DNA of 64,000 nt from an uncultured Lachnospiraceae bacterium (GTDB taxonomy: Bacteria; Bacillota; Clostridia; Lachnospirales; Lachnospiraceae): the NCBI GenBank assembly GCA_910585005.1, contig CAJUCN010000012.1, forward strand, positions 1 to 64,000, given 5' to 3'. Every line of letters starts with the position of its first letter. Positions within the stretch are counted from its first letter, which is position 1. This document shows, one piece after another, positions 34,040 through 43,047 of the stretch. Below the pieces are notes generated by a model, which saw only the letters and a program-made list of their open reading frames with translations, was not told where the DNA came from and did not search any database. A program made the position numbers and the translations under genes.

Positions 34040-35083
34040 TTATCTGGTTTTCAGGAAGATGTGCTCCCGCTGTGCCGCCTGGTCATCCGGATAGGTTTTC
34101 AGGTAACTTCCCATCAATACCTCCGCCTGCCTGTATTCCCCTAAATATTCATAGGCAATGATCTCGTTCATTTTCAGCGTCTGCATCATACCGTTATCTT
34201 CTATCTTCATTGCCGCCTGAAACGCAGATAACGCCCCCTGGTAGTCTCCCATATTCATTTTGCACAGCCCTAACTGGTTATAGACTTGGGGATTCGCCTC
34301 CCCACTGTCCAAATAACTGTTATAGACACTGATGGCATAATTATTATCTCCAAGAATTTCATAGGTCTTTCCCAGCACCAAAACTGCCTCGTAACCGCCA
34401 TCATCACGGGCTTTTTCCAGATAAGTCCTGGCATTTTCATAATCCTCCAGGTAATAGCAGATCCGCCCCTTTTCATAGTTGGTCATATCTTTCGTGCCCG
34501 CATCCATAGCCGCCTGGAGATATTCTTGTCCCACCTCTCGAAAACCGTTTGCCGCCAAAATACTATAAATATCAATCAGCCTGTCGTAGTCTTTCCCATT
34601 CAAAGAGATTGTGCGGTCAAAATCTTCCTTTGCAGCATCCAGCTTTCCCTGCTCTGTCCGGATCACACCCCTCAGATAATAAGCGTCCCGTGCATCAGCC
34701 TTAAGGGCCGTGATCGCATCATACACGGCGGCCGCCTTATCCTTTTCACCCAGCTTATAATAAGCTGTGGCAAGATAATAATTGATATCATAATCCATAT
34801 CCACGATTTTTCCATCACTCTTTGCCAGCGCCTGTTCAAAAGACTGTGAAGCTTCCTGGTACATGGTTTTTCCCATATAAGCAAGCCCCTCCCCACGCAG
34901 GATCAGCCTTTCATCCTCTTTCGCTTCCCGCGCTGTCTGAAAACTGACGAGAGCATTATCATACTCCAACGCTGCGATCAGCTCCATCCCTGCACTGATA
35001 TTTTCACCGCCTGATGCGCTACATCCAAAAAGGAATCCTACCGAAAGCGCCAAAGCAGCCACCATACACCATCTGTTTTTCAT
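34040..35083 (-). CDS. TPR-repeat lipoprotein
   Basis: A 347-residue secreted lipoprotein. A signal peptide ends in lipobox LFGC (Cys near 21). The rest is helical with at least six TPR-like 34-residue repeats, seen in phrases such as YYLATAYYKLGEKDKAAAVYD, YYLRGVIRTEQGKLDAAKEDF and VYNQLGLCKMNMGDYQGALSAF. TPR proteins serve as scaffolds; the partner is unknown. Start has GGAG eight bases upstream. It lies between the rsmF-like gene and the NrdR boxes; no terminator separates it from nrdD. Confidence 0.88.
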   Translation of the reverse strand: MKNRWCMVAALALSVGFLFGCSASGGENISAGMELIAALEYDNALVSFQTAREAKEDERLILRGEGLAYMGKTMYQEASQSFEQALAKSDGKIVDMDYDINYYLATAYYKLGEKDKAAAVYDAITALKADARDAYYLRGVIRTEQGKLDAAKEDFDRTISLNGKDYDRLIDIYSILAANGFREVGQEYLQAAMDAGTKDMTNYEKGRICYYLEDYENARTYLEKARDDGGYEAVLVLGKTYEILGDNNYAISVYNSYLDSGEANPQVYNQLGLCKMNMGDYQGALSAFQAAMKIEDNGMMQTLKMNEIIAYEYLGEYRQAEVLMGSYLKTYPDDQAAQREHIFLKTR

Positions 35084-35159
35084 TTGATCTCTCCATGCAA
35101 GCCAACTTGTCCTTAGTATTTATTATACTTTATATCCCTGCTTTTTCAAGCCGAATTTC

Positions 35160-36440
35160 TCACTTCCTAAGTCCTTTCGGATAATGGTTTTTCATGATTC
35201 CTCCTGCAAGTTTCCCAAATCCCAGGGAATATCCTTCCACACAGACCAGATACCAGCCTTTCTCCCCCTGCGCTGCAAAGGTTTCCCCTTTGATGTATTT
35301 CCCTGCCTGCTCCACAGACAGATGATAAGAAAGCACCACATCCTCCGGTTTTAAGAAAAGCGCCAGGGCATGGGAAGGCTCAAACCGGCCCTTTTTCACT
35401 GTTCCCAAATGCAGTCCCGGCCGAAGCGCCTTTAACCCTTTTAAAGAAGGACACTCTTTGGGGACAAGGTAAAGCTGGCCGCCAAATGTTACATAGGTTC
35501 CCTGAAGATCCCTTTTCAAATACTTTTCCTTAAATTCCAGCCACTCTTTACAATCCTTCTCCCTTATCCCTCTTTCTCCCCCCCAAAAAGCAGAAGCCCT
35601 TCCGGCCCCCCTCTTCTTAAGGCGGGCCAGGTAGTGCCCTTCCCCTTTCACCTTATGGGGCCAAAACCGTCTGGACTCTTCCAACGAAAACTCCGGGTAT
35701 TCCTTCAAAAACCAATCGATGTTTTCCTCATTCTCCTCCGGCGCAAACGTGCATGTGGAATACACCATACAGCCCCCCTGCCTAAGCATAGACGCTGCAT
35801 ACCCCATAATTTCCCTTTGCCTTGCTACACACATGGCCACGTTCTCCGGGTTCCACTGCACTGCTGCATCCTCATTTTTACGGAGCATCCCTTCGCCGGA
35901 ACAGGGAGCATCCACCAAAACCCTGTCAAACGCTTCCGGGAAATGTTCCGCCAGATATGCCGGCTCATGGTTTAGTACAAGCGCATTGCCGATCCCCATC
36001 CGCTCCATATTTTCTGACAGGATCTTCGCCCGCTGGGGGTGGATCTCATTACAGATCAAAATCCCCTGACCCGCTAAAGCATCCCCGATCTGGGCGCTTT
36101 TTCCGCCAGGTGCGGCACACAGATCCAAAACCCGCTCCCCCGGAAGCACGCCGAGAGCAGGAACCGGGGCCATAGCGCTTGCTTCCTGGATATAGTACAC
36201 CCCCGCCTCGTGAAAAGGATGCTTTCCCGGACGGGATCCTTCCTTATAATAATATCCGCCCCCTGCCCAGGGAACTTCTTCCCCCAAAAAATCAACCATC
36301 TCCCGCACCCGTTCATCCACATCTTTTAAATGGCTGATACGAAGGGACCGAATTGGGGGCTGGTCATAACTGTTAAAAAAATCGTCATATTCCTCCCCCA
36401 ACACCTCTTTCATCCTATCCAAAAACTGTTCCGGTAACAT
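35160..36440 (-). CDS. RsmF-type rRNA m5C methyltransferase
   Basis: A 426-residue NOL1/NOP2/Sun-family SAM-dependent methyltransferase. The SAM-binding motif DLCAAPGGKSAQ is near 110, the catalytic motif IV Cys is in DAPCSGEGMLRK (near 180), and motif VI Cys is in YSTCTFAPEENE (near 235). The C-terminal part (about 285-426) matches the RsmF extension with a PUA-like end. RsmF modifies 16S rRNA; the exact site in this organism is not shown. Start ATG 36440 has GAGG eight bases upstream. It diverges from the MMPL operon. Confidence 0.9.
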   Translation of the reverse strand: MLPEQFLDRMKEVLGEEYDDFFNSYDQPPIRSLRISHLKDVDERVREMVDFLGEEVPWAGGGYYYKEGSRPGKHPFHEAGVYYIQEASAMAPVPALGVLPGERVLDLCAAPGGKSAQIGDALAGQGILICNEIHPQRAKILSENMERMGIGNALVLNHEPAYLAEHFPEAFDRVLVDAPCSGEGMLRKNEDAAVQWNPENVAMCVARQREIMGYAASMLRQGGCMVYSTCTFAPEENEENIDWFLKEYPEFSLEESRRFWPHKVKGEGHYLARLKKRGAGRASAFWGGERGIREKDCKEWLEFKEKYLKRDLQGTYVTFGGQLYLVPKECPSLKGLKALRPGLHLGTVKKGRFEPSHALALFLKPEDVVLSYHLSVEQAGKYIKGETFAAQGEKGWYLVCVEGYSLGFGKLAGGIMKNHYPKGLRK

Positions 36441-36532
36441 GATACATCCTCATTTCCTCTCTTGATCAATCATAATACTTTCTAAACTTTCTTTCCAATA
36501 TCTTACCAAAAAATAAAAGAATTGAAAATACC

Positions 36533-36544
36533 GGACAAATGTCC
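36533..36544. promoter_or_regulatory. Palindrome upstream of the MMPL promoter, possible TetR operator
   Basis: GGACA-AA-TGTCC, a 12-bp inverted repeat, ends 13 bp before the -35 box of the MMPL gene. Since a TetR-type regulator is the third gene of that operon, it is a candidate operator, but the arms are short. Confidence 0.35.
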
Positions 36545-36556
36545 TTCATTTGGGTA

Positions 36557-36584
36557 TTGAACTTTTCTCCAACATTATTATAAT
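36557..36584 (+). promoter_or_regulatory. Promoter of the MMPL-GLUG operon
   Basis: TTGAAC (36557-36562), 16 bp, TATAAT (36579-36584). The ATG at 36623 follows with GAAGGAG, leaving a leader of about 32 bases. Confidence 0.75.
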
Positions 36585-36622
36585 TTCCCATGAAAATATG
36601 TTAGACAGAAGGAGCAGAACCT

Positions 36623-39073
36623 ATGAACGGACACAAAGCCACCCCCATGGAAAAGATTGCAACATTTATCGTGGATAAACGGAATCTGTTTTTCCTCCTG
36701 TACATTTTTGCTATTGTATTTTGTTTCTTTTCCACCAACTGGGTAACCGTTGAAAATGACATTACCACCTACCTGCCTCAGGAGACGGAAACCCGTAAGG
36801 GCCTTACCCTGATGAATGAAGAATTTGTCACTTATGGCACTGCCAAAATCATGGTCTCCAATATTTCCTATGAAACCGGGCTCAAGCTGCAAGAGCAGAT
36901 AGAATCCATCGAAGGGGTGTCGGAAGCGGCTTTTGACCACAGTGCCGATCACTTTAAAAATTCCTCCGCCCTTTTTGACGTAACATTTGACGGAACCGTA
37001 AGCGATGCGGTCAGCGAAAACGCTTTCACGCAAATAAAAGAACTGGTCAGGGAATACGACGCCTACATCAATACGGAAGTGGGACTGGACAGCGCCGCCG
37101 ATCTGAAGGCTGAAATGCAGGTCATTATTCTTGTGGCCGCTGTCATCATTGTGGTGGTTCTGACCCTCACCTCCCGCTCTTATGCGGAAGTTCCTGTGCT
37201 CATTGCCACTTTTGGCGTAGCCGCTATCCTGAACATGGGTACCAATTTTCTTTGCGGAACGATTTCTTTTATCTCCAATTCCGTAACCGTGGTTTTACAA
37301 CTTGCCCTTGCCATCGACTATGCCATCATCTTATGCCACAGATTCAGCGATGAACACGAGACGAAGCCCTCCCGGGAAGCGTGTATTGCCGCCTTAAGCA
37401 AGGCCATCCCCGAAATTTCTTCTTCCTCCCTGACTACCATTTCCGGTCTTGCTGCACTGGCATTTATGCATTTCGGCATTGGCTTAGACCTTGCCACCGT
37501 TTTGATCAAAGCAATCCTTCTAAGCCTTTTATCCGTTTTTACCCTGATGCCGGGACTGCTGATGCTGTTTAGTAATTTCATTGATAAGAGCAAACACCGC
37601 AAGCTCCTTCCCCCAATCACCGCCATCGGTAACTATGATGTGAAGACCCGTTTCATCATACCGCCCATTTTTGCCGTGATCCTTGCAGGCGCTTTCTATT
37701 TTGCCAATCACTGTCCGTACTGCTATAGCTACACTGATCTGACCACTTCCAAACAAAGCGAAAGCCAGGTAGCTTATCAAAAAATAAAGAATACCTTTGG
37801 CTCCAGCAACATGGTCGCTCTGATCATCCCTTCCGGCAATTACAAAGCCGAAGCTTCTCTTTTAAAAATATTGGAAGCCCACCCGGAAGTGAAATCTGCC
37901 ATGGGGCTTGCCAATATTGAGGCTATGGAAGGCTATACTCTGACTTCCGCCTTAAACCCAAGAGAGTTTTCTGAACTTGCCGGCATTGAATACGAGCTGT
38001 CCTCCCTCCTTTACTCCGCTTATGCCGTAAATGACGACCAGTATGGACAGATTTTAAACGGCATGAACAATTACGAAGTTCCCTTATTTGACATGTTCCT
38101 TTTTTTAAAAGATCAAATGGAGCGGGGCAATATCACGCTGGAAGGAGATATCCAGGACACTCTTGACGATCTCTTTGACCAGCTTGAAAAGGCAAAGCTA
38201 CAGCTACAGACGGAAAAATACTCCCGTATGGTCCTTTATTTAAACCTCCCCGAAGAAAGCCCGGAAACCTTTGATTTCTTAAAGACCATCCATCAGGACG
38301 CAGAACGTTATTATGACGAAGTCTATGTGGTTGGCAATTCCACCAGCGACTTTGACCTTTCCTCTTCCTTTGTGGACGATAATCTGCTGATTAGTATCCT
38401 TTCAGCTCTGTTCGTCATTGTCATCCTTTTATTTACCTTTCAATCGGCAGGCCTGCCCGTGCTGCTGATCCTGGTCATTCAAGGAAGTATTTGGATTAAC
38501 TTTTCCTTCCCTGCCTTGTATGAGGAACCGCTGTATTTTTTAAGCTATCTGATCGTTAATTCTATACAGATGGGTGCAAACATTGATTATGCCATTGTGA
38601 TTTCCAGCCATTATAAAGACTTAAAGGAGCATATGCACCCAAAACAAGCTATTGTGGAGGCGCTAAATGAAGCTTTCCCTACCATTTTTACCTCCGGGAG
38701 TATTTTAGCCGTTGCCGGGGCGCTGATTGGGCAAATGACCACCAACCCTATCATCTCTGCAATTGGGGTATGCTTAAGCCGCGGTACGGTCATCTCTATC
38801 GTGCTGGTCCTGGCAGTCCTGCCTCAGATCCTCGTGCTGGGCGACCATATCATAGAGCGCACCAGCTTTGAACTGAACCGGATCAACTTATCCAGCAAAT
38901 CCTACTCCGGAACGATCCGTGTACAGGGCCGGCTCCGGGGCCAGGTAAACGGTATGATGGAAGGATCCTTTTACGGTATTATCCGGGGGGATATGAATGC
39001 CATCGTTACCTCCGGAAAAGTAGAATCCATAACAGAAACCAGTAATGAGAAAGGAAGGGATCTTCATGAATAA
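36623..39073 (+). CDS. MMPL/RND-family membrane exporter
   Basis: An 816-residue RND transporter of the MMPL type with two similar halves. A first membrane segment (about 22-42) precedes an outer domain (about 43-167), then five segments to about 330. The pattern repeats: a segment near 352, an outer domain to about 590, then five segments to about 755. Each half shows the family's charged-helix text, as in LALAIDYAIILCHRF and MGANIDYAIVISSHY, whose Asp residues carry protons. MMPL proteins move lipids or other hydrophobic compounds. About 40 C-terminal residues form a Gly-spaced repeat tail (VQGRLRGQVNG and following). The start has GAAGGAG eight bases upstream. The gene overlaps the GLUG gene by eight bases. 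Confidence 0.9.
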   Translation: MNGHKATPMEKIATFIVDKRNLFFLLYIFAIVFCFFSTNWVTVENDITTYLPQETETRKGLTLMNEEFVTYGTAKIMVSNISYETGLKLQEQIESIEGVSEAAFDHSADHFKNSSALFDVTFDGTVSDAVSENAFTQIKELVREYDAYINTEVGLDSAADLKAEMQVIILVAAVIIVVVLTLTSRSYAEVPVLIATFGVAAILNMGTNFLCGTISFISNSVTVVLQLALAIDYAIILCHRFSDEHETKPSREACIAALSKAIPEISSSSLTTISGLAALAFMHFGIGLDLATVLIKAILLSLLSVFTLMPGLLMLFSNFIDKSKHRKLLPPITAIGNYDVKTRFIIPPIFAVILAGAFYFANHCPYCYSYTDLTTSKQSESQVAYQKIKNTFGSSNMVALIIPSGNYKAEASLLKILEAHPEVKSAMGLANIEAMEGYTLTSALNPREFSELAGIEYELSSLLYSAYAVNDDQYGQILNGMNNYEVPLFDMFLFLKDQMERGNITLEGDIQDTLDDLFDQLEKAKLQLQTEKYSRMVLYLNLPEESPETFDFLKTIHQDAERYYDEVYVVGNSTSDFDLSSSFVDDNLLISILSALFVIVILLFTFQSAGLPVLLILVIQGSIWINFSFPALYEEPLYFLSYLIVNSIQMGANIDYAIVISSHYKDLKEHMHPKQAIVEALNEAFPTIFTSGSILAVAGALIGQMTTNPIISAIGVCLSRGTVISIVLVLAVLPQILVLGDHIIERTSFELNRINLSSKSYSGTIRVQGRLRGQVNGMMEGSFYGIIRGDMNAIVTSGKVESITETSNEKGRDLHE

Positions 39074-42000
39074 AACAAACAAAAAGAAAACCCTTTTGGC
39101 AACGCTGCTAGCATTTACGCTGGCTTTCCTGCAATCAACATCCTCTCACCAGGCACTGGCAGCTCCTGATACGGCTCCCAGCCTTCAGGATAGGGCAGAT
39201 CTGACTGCAAATAGTACAATAGACCACACTTACGGTGACGCTATACATATTTCTTCCATTGATGAGCTGATTTCATTTGCCCGGAATTGTACCTTAGATA
39301 CCTGGTCCGTGGGAAAAGTCTTTGTTCTTGACACTGATATTGACCTTACCGGCGCTGACTTTGACACAATTCCTTCCTTTGGCGGAACTTTTCTCGGCCA
39401 AAACCACACGATCACCGGTCTGTCCTTATCCGGCGGCAGTAACAACATGGCATTTTTCCGGTATATCCAGGAAAGCGGCCAGGTCTGCCAGCTAAACCTT
39501 TCCGGTGATGCCAGCGCCCAAAGCCGCCACTCCGGCCTTGCCCTCCTTGCAGGTGTCAATCAGGGCGTCATCCGTAATTGTCATGTATCCGGCACGGTAA
39601 AGGGCGATGAAAAATCCGCCGCTATTGCAGGTATCAACGACAGTACCGGCATTATTTCCAATTGTTCCGCCAGCGGCTCTGTCTCCGGCAGCCACTTAGT
39701 CGGCGGCATTGCAGGAGAAAACTCAGGAAGTATCTCTGACTGCCAAAATCATTGCAGCATCAACACTCTCCCTGATGATAACCGTATTGACATCGCCAAT
39801 CTTGACATCGACACCACCCTGACAGACCTTTTGACCACCGAAAATGCCGCTTCTGTCACAGACATCGGCGGTATCACCGGCAGCAATGCCGGCTCTGTGC
39901 GTGGCTGTATGAACGACGGCGCTGTAGGCTACCAGCATGTAGGTTATAATATTGGCGGCATTGCAGGCAGCCAATCCGGTTTCCTGGAAGGCTGTGTCAA
40001 CTATGGCGTCTTAAATGGGCGTAAGGATATCGGCGGTATTGCAGGGCAGATGGAACCCAGCAGCCACCTGCAATTTGATGAAGACACATTAAAGAAACTG
40101 AATGAAGAATTTAACACTCTCCATGACCTTTTGACCAAATTAGATCAGGATTGCGGCGATTCCTCTTCCTCCCTTACCAGCCAGGTTGACCAGCTTCTAA
40201 ATTCGGTAGAAGATGCCCAAAACGCAGTCGATCGTATTCTTGGCGCTGCCGGCGAAGATTTTTCCTCTTTTGCAGAGCCTACCGACTTAACAACACTGCC
40301 ATCCCCAAGGCCTGTTTCCCTTGACTTTTTGGATTCTCTTCCCGATGTGTCTATTCCCCCTGTACCCACGCCATCGGAAAGCCCATCCCCTTTGGCCACA
40401 CCAGAACTGACCCCCCTGCCTTCTCTAACACCCACTGCCCAGCCCACATCTGTGGCTCCTTCCGGCGCTATTACTACCTTGGCTGAGGAAGAAACTCACA
40501 CGGAAACTTTCATGCTGGAGCCGTTATCAGCGCCACGGCAGATAAAGGGCGGATTTTTATACGAACCAGATCCGGCCGAAGATTTCCCGCCAGAAGAACC
40601 TTTCAAAGATAAGACGCCATACCCCGTATCTCCTGCCCCCACACAGTCCACCACCCCTTCCCCAACTCCCTTTTGGCCGGAAGGATTGCCTACCCCATCA
40701 GGAGATTTCAACTGGGACGATATCAATCCTGGTATTTTTGACGATATTGACCGGGAAGAAGTAGAAAACAGCATCAACGATGCACAGCAAAATATCTACG
40801 AGGACGCTTCCGGGCTGTTGGAAGACATTCAGGCTAAGATACAGGACCGGGCCTTCCTCATCGGAAACCGTTTTGACTCTGCAAGAAACATGTTGGGAAG
40901 CAGCTTTTCATCCATCATCACGGACACCAGACTGCTTAATTCCATGCTGGATGATGAAAACCAGCTTGTTTTGGATGACTTTCAGGCAATCATAGACGAA
41001 CTCCATATAATCACGGATCTGATCACAGCTCCTGACCCTGGAAATCCCAATGAGATCCTGGAAGATATCTCCGATGCCGACCAGCTCACAGATACCACCG
41101 GAAAGGTTATGAACTGTATCAATAAAGGGCTGATTCATGGAGACTTGAACGTAGGGGGGATTGCCGGTTCCCTTTCCCGTGAAAACAATTTTGACCCAGA
41201 AAATGACTTTGACCTAGACCAATATGACACTACCTTAAATTTCCATTACCAGGAACGGATCGTTTTACGTCAATGTGAAAACATCGGAAAAGTAGAAGGC
41301 AAAAAAGACCGCATCGGCGGCATCGCCGGGGAAATGCTGTTAGGAAGTATCATAGAATGCACAAATAGCGGCTCTGTGAAAAGCGATGGAAACAAAATAG
41401 GCGGTATCGCCGGCTCTTCTTCCACGATCATCCGCCTAAGCAGTTCCAAATGCTCCCTTTCAGGAAAAGAAAAAATAGGCGGCATCGCCGGAGAAGGAAC
41501 TACCATCCGCGATTGTGTCAGTATGGTAGAAATCCGGAAAGGGGATCACTATTTAGGATCCATTGCCGGAAGCCTTCATTCTTCCGGAGAGGCCACTGGA
41601 TGCTTTTTCGTGGAAGGATGTCCCGCCGGAATTGATGGAATCAGCTATACAGGCAGCGCACAGCCTCTTCCCTATGAAGAGTTCCTTGCGCTTCCAGGCC
41701 TGCCGGACATTTTCCAAAAAATCTACTTGACCTTTGAGGCCGATGGACGCACGGTAGACACAATTACACTGGACTACGGGGAAAGTTTCCCTTCAAATCG
41801 TCTTCCCCATGTACCGGAAAAAGCAGGCCACACCGGACAGTGGAAAGAATTCCATTCCACCCGGATTACCTTTGACCAAACCATCGAAGCCGTTTACAGC
41901 GAATACATTACTACCTTGGAATGCAGCTTAAAATCCGGCCAGCGCCCAGTCCTTCTTGCAGAGGGATTGTTTACGCCTGCCGATACCCTTTTGGTAACAG

Positions 42001-42359
42001 AGATCAATGCCTATCCGGCACAGGGGCTGACCAATGCCGTTTGCTACAGCATCCAGTTAACATGCGACAATACAAACCCCTGCCTTTTCCGCATGTTGAT
42101 ACCTAATGAGATGGAAAAGCCCCAATTGGAACAGCTTGATGAAAACAACAACTGGATATCCATCCCTTCTGAGCAGGATGGAAGCTACCTGGTGTTTCCT
42201 TTAGATTCCAGAAAGGCTGTGATATGCTGTGTTGACCGGCCCGCTACCATATCCCCGGTTATGATTTGTTTTCTGGTCATCCTGCTTATCGCACTTGCCG
42301 GGTTTTGCATCCTGCTTATTTCCCGAAAGCGAAAGCCTTCTCTCAAAGAAAGGGATTGA
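39066..42359 (+). CDS. GLUG-repeat surface protein, membrane-anchored
   Basis: A 1097-residue exported protein. A signal peptide (about 1-33, ending HQALAAP) is followed by a beta-helix region with GLUG repeats, read as VGGIAGENSG, IGGITGSNAG, IGGIAGSQSG and IGGIAGQMEP near 211, 265, 295 and 321. A coiled-coil-like stretch (about 340-400), a Pro/Ser/Thr-rich linker (about 410-550) and a second helical stretch (about 560-680) follow. Five more repeats lie near 695-830, then a beta-rich part and a C-terminal membrane segment near 1062-1084 with basic tail SRKRKPSLKERD. No LPXTG is seen. Start 39066 lies inside the end of the MMPL gene (eight-base overlap), so the two are made together. The role is unknown; a partner of the exporter or an adhesin is plausible. 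Confidence 0.85.
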   Translation: MNKTNKKKTLLATLLAFTLAFLQSTSSHQALAAPDTAPSLQDRADLTANSTIDHTYGDAIHISSIDELISFARNCTLDTWSVGKVFVLDTDIDLTGADFDTIPSFGGTFLGQNHTITGLSLSGGSNNMAFFRYIQESGQVCQLNLSGDASAQSRHSGLALLAGVNQGVIRNCHVSGTVKGDEKSAAIAGINDSTGIISNCSASGSVSGSHLVGGIAGENSGSISDCQNHCSINTLPDDNRIDIANLDIDTTLTDLLTTENAASVTDIGGITGSNAGSVRGCMNDGAVGYQHVGYNIGGIAGSQSGFLEGCVNYGVLNGRKDIGGIAGQMEPSSHLQFDEDTLKKLNEEFNTLHDLLTKLDQDCGDSSSSLTSQVDQLLNSVEDAQNAVDRILGAAGEDFSSFAEPTDLTTLPSPRPVSLDFLDSLPDVSIPPVPTPSESPSPLATPELTPLPSLTPTAQPTSVAPSGAITTLAEEETHTETFMLEPLSAPRQIKGGFLYEPDPAEDFPPEEPFKDKTPYPVSPAPTQSTTPSPTPFWPEGLPTPSGDFNWDDINPGIFDDIDREEVENSINDAQQNIYEDASGLLEDIQAKIQDRAFLIGNRFDSARNMLGSSFSSIITDTRLLNSMLDDENQLVLDDFQAIIDELHIITDLITAPDPGNPNEILEDISDADQLTDTTGKVMNCINKGLIHGDLNVGGIAGSLSRENNFDPENDFDLDQYDTTLNFHYQERIVLRQCENIGKVEGKKDRIGGIAGEMLLGSIIECTNSGSVKSDGNKIGGIAGSSSTIIRLSSSKCSLSGKEKIGGIAGEGTTIRDCVSMVEIRKGDHYLGSIAGSLHSSGEATGCFFVEGCPAGIDGISYTGSAQPLPYEEFLALPGLPDIFQKIYLTFEADGRTVDTITLDYGESFPSNRLPHVPEKAGHTGQWKEFHSTRITFDQTIEAVYSEYITTLECSLKSGQRPVLLAEGLFTPADTLLVTEINAYPAQGLTNAVCYSIQLTCDNTNPCLFRMLIPNEMEKPQLEQLDENNNWISIPSEQDGSYLVFPLDSRKAVICCVDRPATISPVMICFLVILLIALAGFCILLISRKRKPSLKERD

Positions 42360-42384
42360 CATTTCTTTTTTAAAAGGCTACCAT
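42356..42384 (+). promoter_or_regulatory. Possible own promoter of the TetR gene
   Basis: Consensus TTGACA (42356-42361), which contains the GLUG stop codon, a 17-bp spacer and TACCAT (42379-42384). It would let the regulator be made without the long upstream transcript. Confidence 0.5.
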
Positions 42385-42402
42385 TTTCCCTAGTGATTGG
42401 AA

Positions 42403-43047
42403 ATGACGAAAGAGAAACATATGGAGGAAATGGCAGCCTCTCTTTCTGCCTGTAAAATGATGAAACACGCTGAAGCATCCTACCAAACCAAACATACAAT
42501 GACAATTTCCCTGAAAAAACTCATGGAAAACAAACCGCTGTCCAAAATCACGATTAGTGAAATATGCAATGACTGCGGCATCAACCGGAAAACATTTTAT
42601 TATCATTTTCAAGATGTTTTGGATTTGCTTAAATGGATGCTGGATCAAGAAGCTATTGAAGTCGTCAAAAATGCAGATTTAATCAATAATTATGAAGAAG
42701 TACTCCATTTTGTCATTGATTATGTGGATAAAAATAAGCATCTTTTGGCTTGTATTTATGATGATCTGGGCCGGGAAGGGATGAAACGTTTTTTGAGATC
42801 CGATCTAAAAAACGTCACACTGCTCCTGATCACTGAAATGGAAGAAAATTTGCAAAAAAACCTGGATATCCCTTTTCGGAATTTTCTCTGCGATTTTTAT
42901 ACCGATGCCTTCACAGGCATCCTCATTAACTGGTTTCACAGCAGAGACACTTTGGACAGAAAGGAAATTATAGAATATTTGATACTTACCCTAAAATCCT
43001 CCCTGCCAAGCGTCATCGAAGAGCGGTGCAAAAAACCCCGCCGTTAA
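42403..43047 (+). CDS. TetR/AcrR-family transcriptional regulator
   Basis: A regulator of 214 residues from ATG 42403. The helix-turn-helix reads ITISEICNDCGINRKTFYYHFQDVLDLL near 55-80, the TetR signature, and an all-helical ligand-binding domain follows (DhaS-like type). A basic end KKPRR closes it. About 33 residues precede the usual TetR start; ATG 42421, 42430 or one near 42499 are alternatives, and none has a strong ribosome binding site. It is the third gene of the MMPL-GLUG group and probably controls it. Its TAA overlaps the stop of the convergent GH3 gene. Confidence 0.85.
   Translation: MTKEKHMEEMAASLSACKMMKHAEASYQTKHTMTISLKKLMENKPLSKITISEICNDCGINRKTFYYHFQDVLDLLKWMLDQEAIEVVKNADLINNYEEVLHFVIDYVDKNKHLLACIYDDLGREGMKRFLRSDLKNVTLLLITEMEENLQKNLDIPFRNFLCDFYTDAFTGILINWFHSRDTLDRKEIIEYLILTLKSSLPSVIEERCKKPRR

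Noticed and set aside
40300..40720. Pro/Ser/Thr-rich stretch as a sequencing frameshift or recombination scar
   Set aside because: The frame stays open and is flanked by consistent GLUG and helical regions; it reads as a genuine linker.
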